From Candidatus Cloacimonadota bacterium (lineage in GTDB: Bacteria > Cloacimonadota > Cloacimonadia > Cloacimonadales > TCS61), in contig JAIPIH010000003.1 of the NCBI GenBank assembly GCA_021734835.1, positions 1 through 64,000 of the forward strand: a DNA stretch of 64,000 bases, read 5' to 3'. The notes beneath the pieces are model-generated. The model had not been told where the DNA came from, searched no databases, and saw only the letters and a list, made by a program, of their open reading frames with translations. Below are positions 61,188 to 64,000 of the stretch, one piece after another. Position 1 is the first letter of the stretch. The number at the start of each line of letters is the position of its first letter. The position numbers and the translations under genes are program-made.

Positions 61188-62092
61188 TTTTTATCATCTT
61201 CAAAATTATTTTCCTTTTGCTTTTCCAATTTTTTCTTAACAGTTTCAGCTTTTAATTTAGCATCTGCTTTCTTTTCAGCACGAACTTTTTTTAGCGGATC
61301 ATAAATGGCGGAAGTTGGACACACATCAGCACATATACCACAATTAATACACTTTTCATAATCTATGATTGCCAGGTTATCATCAATAGTGATAGCCTCT
61401 TTCGGACATTTTTTTACACATAGTCCGCAAGCGATACATGCTGTTTCATTACCACAGGCTTTGCGGGCAATGCCTCCTTTATCGTGAGATGAACATAGAA
61501 TATGCACCCGCTTTATGGTTGAAACAAGTTCAATGAGATTTCTTGGACATGCCGTAACACAGGCACCACAAGCTGTACATTTTCCCTTATCTACATTGAT
61601 CATACCATTTCTGTCTATGTGCATTGCATCGAACATGCAAGCATTAACACAATCATACTGAAAAACACAACCATAATTACAGGCGTTTGGTCCTCCGGAA
61701 ACTAAAACAGCTGCCTTACATGTACTGATACCCTGGTAATTGTATCTTAATTTTGTATTATGAGAACCACCACTTTGACAGTAGATAATTGCAGATTTCT
61801 TATCAGCAGAAGTTGCTTCAATTCCCATTATCTTGCTGATACTTTCTACCACCTCATCTCCTCCGGGTGCGCATAAGTTAATATCAGCACCTTTACCAAC
61901 TATAGCTTCCGCATAGGCGGAACAACCGGGATAGCCACAAGCTCCGCAATTCACATTAGGTAAAATCTCACTTATTTTGTCTATCTTTGGATCAACTTCC
62001 ACATGGAATTTTTTCGAAGCAAAAGCCAAACCCAATCCATAAACAAGTCCCAGACTACCCAATGTGATAATAGCATATAACAAAACCGACAT
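61184..62092 (-). CDS. rnfB: Rnf complex subunit B, iron-sulfur electron carrier
   Basis: This 302-residue protein has an N-terminal membrane helix (about 4-25). A [4Fe-4S] domain with NCGACGYPGCSAYAEA and LCAPGG follows, then several ferredoxin-type motifs (CVNACMFDAM-like, CTACGACVTACPRN, CIACGLCVKKCPKEAI, CINCGICADVCPTSAI) and a Lys-rich tail. RnfB receives electrons from ferredoxin and passes them into the complex, which couples ferredoxin:NAD+ oxidoreduction to Na+ or H+ transport. The gene order on the minus strand is D-G-E-A-B, the standard order. Confidence 0.96.
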   Translation of the reverse strand: MSVLLYAIITLGSLGLVYGLGLAFASKKFHVEVDPKIDKISEILPNVNCGACGYPGCSAYAEAIVGKGADINLCAPGGDEVVESISKIMGIEATSADKKSAIIYCQSGGSHNTKLRYNYQGISTCKAAVLVSGGPNACNYGCVFQYDCVNACMFDAMHIDRNGMINVDKGKCTACGACVTACPRNLIELVSTIKRVHILCSSHDKGGIARKACGNETACIACGLCVKKCPKEAITIDDNLAIIDYEKCINCGICADVCPTSAIYDPLKKVRAEKKADAKLKAETVKKKLEKQKENNFEDDKK

Positions 62093-62100
62093 TAATCCTC

Positions 62101-62688
62101 CTAAAATTTAAGCCCTGAAAAACCTAGAAAAGCTAAGGCCATACTACCGGCAACTATCATAGCAATGGGCATCCCTCTCATGGATAGCGGAAGTCCTGCT
62201 CGTTCAAGTCTTTCCCTTATTCCTGCCATCAGGATCAACACTAAAGTAAATCCTATCCCTGCAAATAATCCATTCAAGATTGCATAAATGAAACTGAATT
62301 CAGATTGTATATTTAAAATAGCTACTCCAAGTACAGCACAATTTGTTGTGATCAACGGAAGAAAAACTCCTAAGGATTTATATAGAGCCGGAGCAGTTTT
62401 TTGTATGACCATTTCAACCAATTGTACTAAGGAAGCAATAGTAAGGATAAAGGCGATAGTTTGAAGAAATTCAATATGCAAAGGTATCAAAAGATAAGTC
62501 TGGATGAGCCAAGTAAAAGTAGACGCCATTGTCATAACGAAGATCACAGCCATTCCCATTCCTAAAGCAGAATCAAGTTTTTTGGATACACCTATGTAAG
62601 GACATAATCCCAGGAATCTCATCAATACAAAATTCTGAACAAAGATAGCCATCACAGCCATGAACAGTATTTTTCCAATAAACTCCAT
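62101..62688 (-). CDS. rnfA: Rnf complex membrane subunit A
   Basis: This 195-residue protein has six transmembrane helices and contains [20 protein letters not shown] (with the conserved Cys region near the first helix) and [14 protein letters not shown], the second conserved Cys-containing helix. RnfA and RnfE form the inverted, homologous membrane core that holds a [2Fe-2S] cluster between their cysteines. It lies 8 bp upstream of rnfB. It is told from rnfE by its higher similarity to the [10 protein letters not shown] signature. Confidence 0.95.
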   Translation of the reverse strand: MEFIGKILFMAVMAIFVQNFVLMRFLGLCPYIGVSKKLDSALGMGMAVIFVMTMASTFTWLIQTYLLIPLHIEFLQTIAFILTIASLVQLVEMVIQKTAPALYKSLGVFLPLITTNCAVLGVAILNIQSEFSFIYAILNGLFAGIGFTLVLILMAGIRERLERAGLPLSMRGMPIAMIVAGSMALAFLGFSGLKF

Positions 62689-62698
62689 TTTCTCTCTC

Positions 62699-63286
62699 CT
62701 ATCGTTTCTTATTTAAATTCATTAATCCCATTAGCAATCCCATTACAATAAAAGCACCAGGTGCTAATATTGCTACAAGCATTGGTTGGAAAGTTTCAGG
62801 GAAAATTTGAAAACCGAGAAATTGGCCAGTACCTAAAATCTCTCTAATCCCGCCAATTATGATCAAGGCAAGTGTAAATCCAAGTCCCATTCCAAAACCG
62901 TCTAATATTGACCTAAAAACATTATTCTTGCTGGCAAAAGCCTCCGCTCTTCCCAGAATGATGCAATTCACAACTATCAGCGGTATGAACAAGCCTAAAC
63001 TCTTATGGATTGCGGGGAGATAAGCATGCATCACCATATCTACAATCGTAACAAAAGAAGCAATAACAACAATAAATGCCGGAATTCGAATCTTTTCAGG
63101 AATAAAATTTTTGATCATTGAAATGATCGTATTAGAAAATACTAGAACAAATGTTGCTGCTAATCCCATTCCAATAGCATTTATCACAGAAGTTGTTACC
63201 GCTAGAGTAGGGCAGAGTCCTAATGCCATTACAAATACGGGATTTTCTTTTATAAAACCTTTAGTAAATTCTTTTATCACTGTCAT
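62699..63286 (-). CDS. rnfE: Rnf complex membrane subunit E
   Basis: This 195-residue protein has six helices and is homologous to RnfA. Motifs are [20 protein letters not shown] and [19 protein letters not shown], carrying the two conserved Cys positions, and [13 protein letters not shown]. The start shares one base with the stop of rnfG. Part of the Na+/H+-translocating Rnf complex. Confidence 0.95.
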   Translation of the reverse strand: MTVIKEFTKGFIKENPVFVMALGLCPTLAVTTSVINAIGMGLAATFVLVFSNTIISMIKNFIPEKIRIPAFIVVIASFVTIVDMVMHAYLPAIHKSLGLFIPLIVVNCIILGRAEAFASKNNVFRSILDGFGMGLGFTLALIIIGGIREILGTGQFLGFQIFPETFQPMLVAILAPGAFIVMGLLMGLMNLNKKR

Positions 63287-63831
63287 TATTTTACCGCCCC
63301 TTCTGCCTCTGTTTCGAGCTTAATTTTATGCAACGCTGTTTTTATCGAGTTGGTTATCGTTCTTGATGTTATTGTTGCTCCGGTTAGGCTGATAATTGTT
63401 CCACCGTCTTTATCAACGATCATATCGCTTCTCTGTTTTCCACTGAACTGCTTTTGAAAGTCGAGCTTTTCACAATTTGCTCCCAATCCCGGTGTTTCTG
63501 CCTGAGAAATGATCTTGATATTTTCAATGTCAAAGCCTGTATTGACACCGACCATTGTTTTTACTTCACTGCTATATCCAAAGAGAGAAGCGATAAAAGT
63601 ATAACCAATCACTTTCTCATCTTTATCATGTCCAATAAAATATGTTAGCTCTCCTGATACTTCTTTAAAAGTGACTGCCAAAGGCAAAACTTCTCTTCTG
63701 GCTTTTTCCTGTTCCATACGTTGATTTTCGTCAATTATTGGCTGAGTTTTCGTATTAATATAAGCTAAAATTCCACTAGCAACAGAAGTTATAATTAATA
63801 AAACAAATCCGAGTTTTAAATAATATTTCAT
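63286..63831 (-). CDS. rnfG: Rnf complex subunit G, covalent-FMN protein
   Basis: This 181-residue protein has one N-terminal membrane helix (about 5-24) and a periplasmic FMN-binding domain. The flavinylation motif TGAT lies at residues 150-153 ([12 protein letters not shown]), where FMN is linked to the Thr by ApbE. Upstream motifs [15 protein letters not shown] fit RnfG. Overlaps of 1 and 4 nt with rnfE and rnfD show tight coupling. It needs the flavin transferase ApbE, which is not in the window. Confidence 0.95.
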   Translation of the reverse strand: MKYYLKLGFVLLIITSVASGILAYINTKTQPIIDENQRMEQEKARREVLPLAVTFKEVSGELTYFIGHDKDEKVIGYTFIASLFGYSSEVKTMVGVNTGFDIENIKIISQAETPGLGANCEKLDFQKQFSGKQRSDMIVDKDGGTIISLTGATITSRTITNSIKTALHKIKLETEAEGAVK

Positions 63832-64000
63832 TTCTTTTTCTCCCCGAAAGTTCTGGGAACAGTGAATTTATCAATAAGTGGAACTGAAATATTCATTAAC
63901 AGTATTGAATAGGATACTCCTTCCGGGTATCCTCCCACTAATCTGATTACAACTGTCAATATACCACAACCTAATCCGAAGATCAATCTGCCTTTTTTGG
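63828..64000 (-). CDS. rnfD: Rnf complex membrane subunit D, C-terminal end (partial)
   Basis: Only the last ~56 codons are present; the gene continues past the window end. The reading [20 protein letters not shown], then [20 protein letters not shown] and [13 protein letters not shown], matches the last helices of RnfD, including the conserved PEG-xx-YxILLMN segment. It ends in a TGA that overlaps the rnfG start. The FMN-binding motif of RnfD lies outside the window. rnfC is expected further upstream. Confidence 0.92.
   Translation of the reverse strand, partial: KKGRLIFGLGCGILTVVIRLVGGYPEGVSYSILLMNISVPLIDKFTVPRTFGEKKK

Overview
The window is a 64 kb stretch of a low-GC Gram-negative bacterial chromosome of the FCB superphylum. 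The best match I can infer is the Candidatus Cloacimonadota (Cloacimonetes) or a close relative. The evidence is: exported proteins ending in a FlgD-like 'YPNPFNP' sorting domain, PorV/PorQ-family outer-membrane proteins, a gingipain-fold PorU-like protease, KdsB (lipopolysaccharide), an Rnf complex, and Bacillus/Thermotoga-like ribosomal gene order. I see no rRNA, tRNA, CRISPR array, insertion sequence or prophage. The phylum assignment rests on family recognition only, without a database search.

Layout. 1-2.3 kb: the end of a sorting-domain protein, a TPR protein, and a VanZ-like membrane protein with an Mth938-like C-terminal domain. 2.4-5.4 kb: two paralogous exported DUF1573-rhodanese proteins, each interrupted by an in-frame UGA at codon 65. 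5.98-11.2 kb: a 1742-residue secreted multidomain protein. 11.3-21.6 kb (minus): comEC, dxr, a PorV/PorQ-like protein, pcrA/uvrD, three envelope proteins and a WecA/TagO-type transferase. 21.7-25 kb: smpB facing an rpsP-khpA-rimM-trmD-methyltransferase-rplS operon. 25-43.5 kb (minus): a nearly continuous run starting with porU-porV-lipoprotein, then SLBB and a tyrosine autokinase, ispE-spoVG-prs-L25-pth, rpsF-ssb-rpsR-DUF2232-rplI, and finally DUF721-rpe-ffh. 43.6-49.5 kb: an S4-CinA fusion and proS, then divergent mnmG, an LPP20-like lipoprotein and kdsB. 49.6-59.5 kb: a subtilisin-like exoprotease, an ATP-cone/uridine-kinase-like protein, a COG2509-like flavoprotein, an exported cyclophilin with an in-frame UGA, and a surface protein with carboxypeptidase-regulatory-like repeats. 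59.5-64 kb: a membrane-anchored protein, a TPR protein and rnfB-A-E-G-(D).

The main discovery is three in-frame UGA codons that are best read as selenocysteine. Two lie at the first Cys of the DUF1573 'CGCT' motif in the two rhodanese paralogues. The third lies in the active-site loop of the cyclophilin. Each UGA is followed by a stem-loop at the distance expected for a bacterial SECIS. In the paralogues the apical loop is GGUC, identical to that of E. coli fdhF, and one stem pair differs by a compensating double change. UGA is also an ordinary stop in neighbouring genes, so this is local recoding, not a changed genetic code. All three products carry export signals, which suggests selenium-based redox chemistry in the periplasm or on the cell surface.

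A second theme is a type IX-like export route: a PorU-like protease next to a PorV-like protein, plus five proteins (one cut by the window edge) with C-terminal sorting domains. Selenoprotein and export themes meet in the cyclophilin, which has both features.
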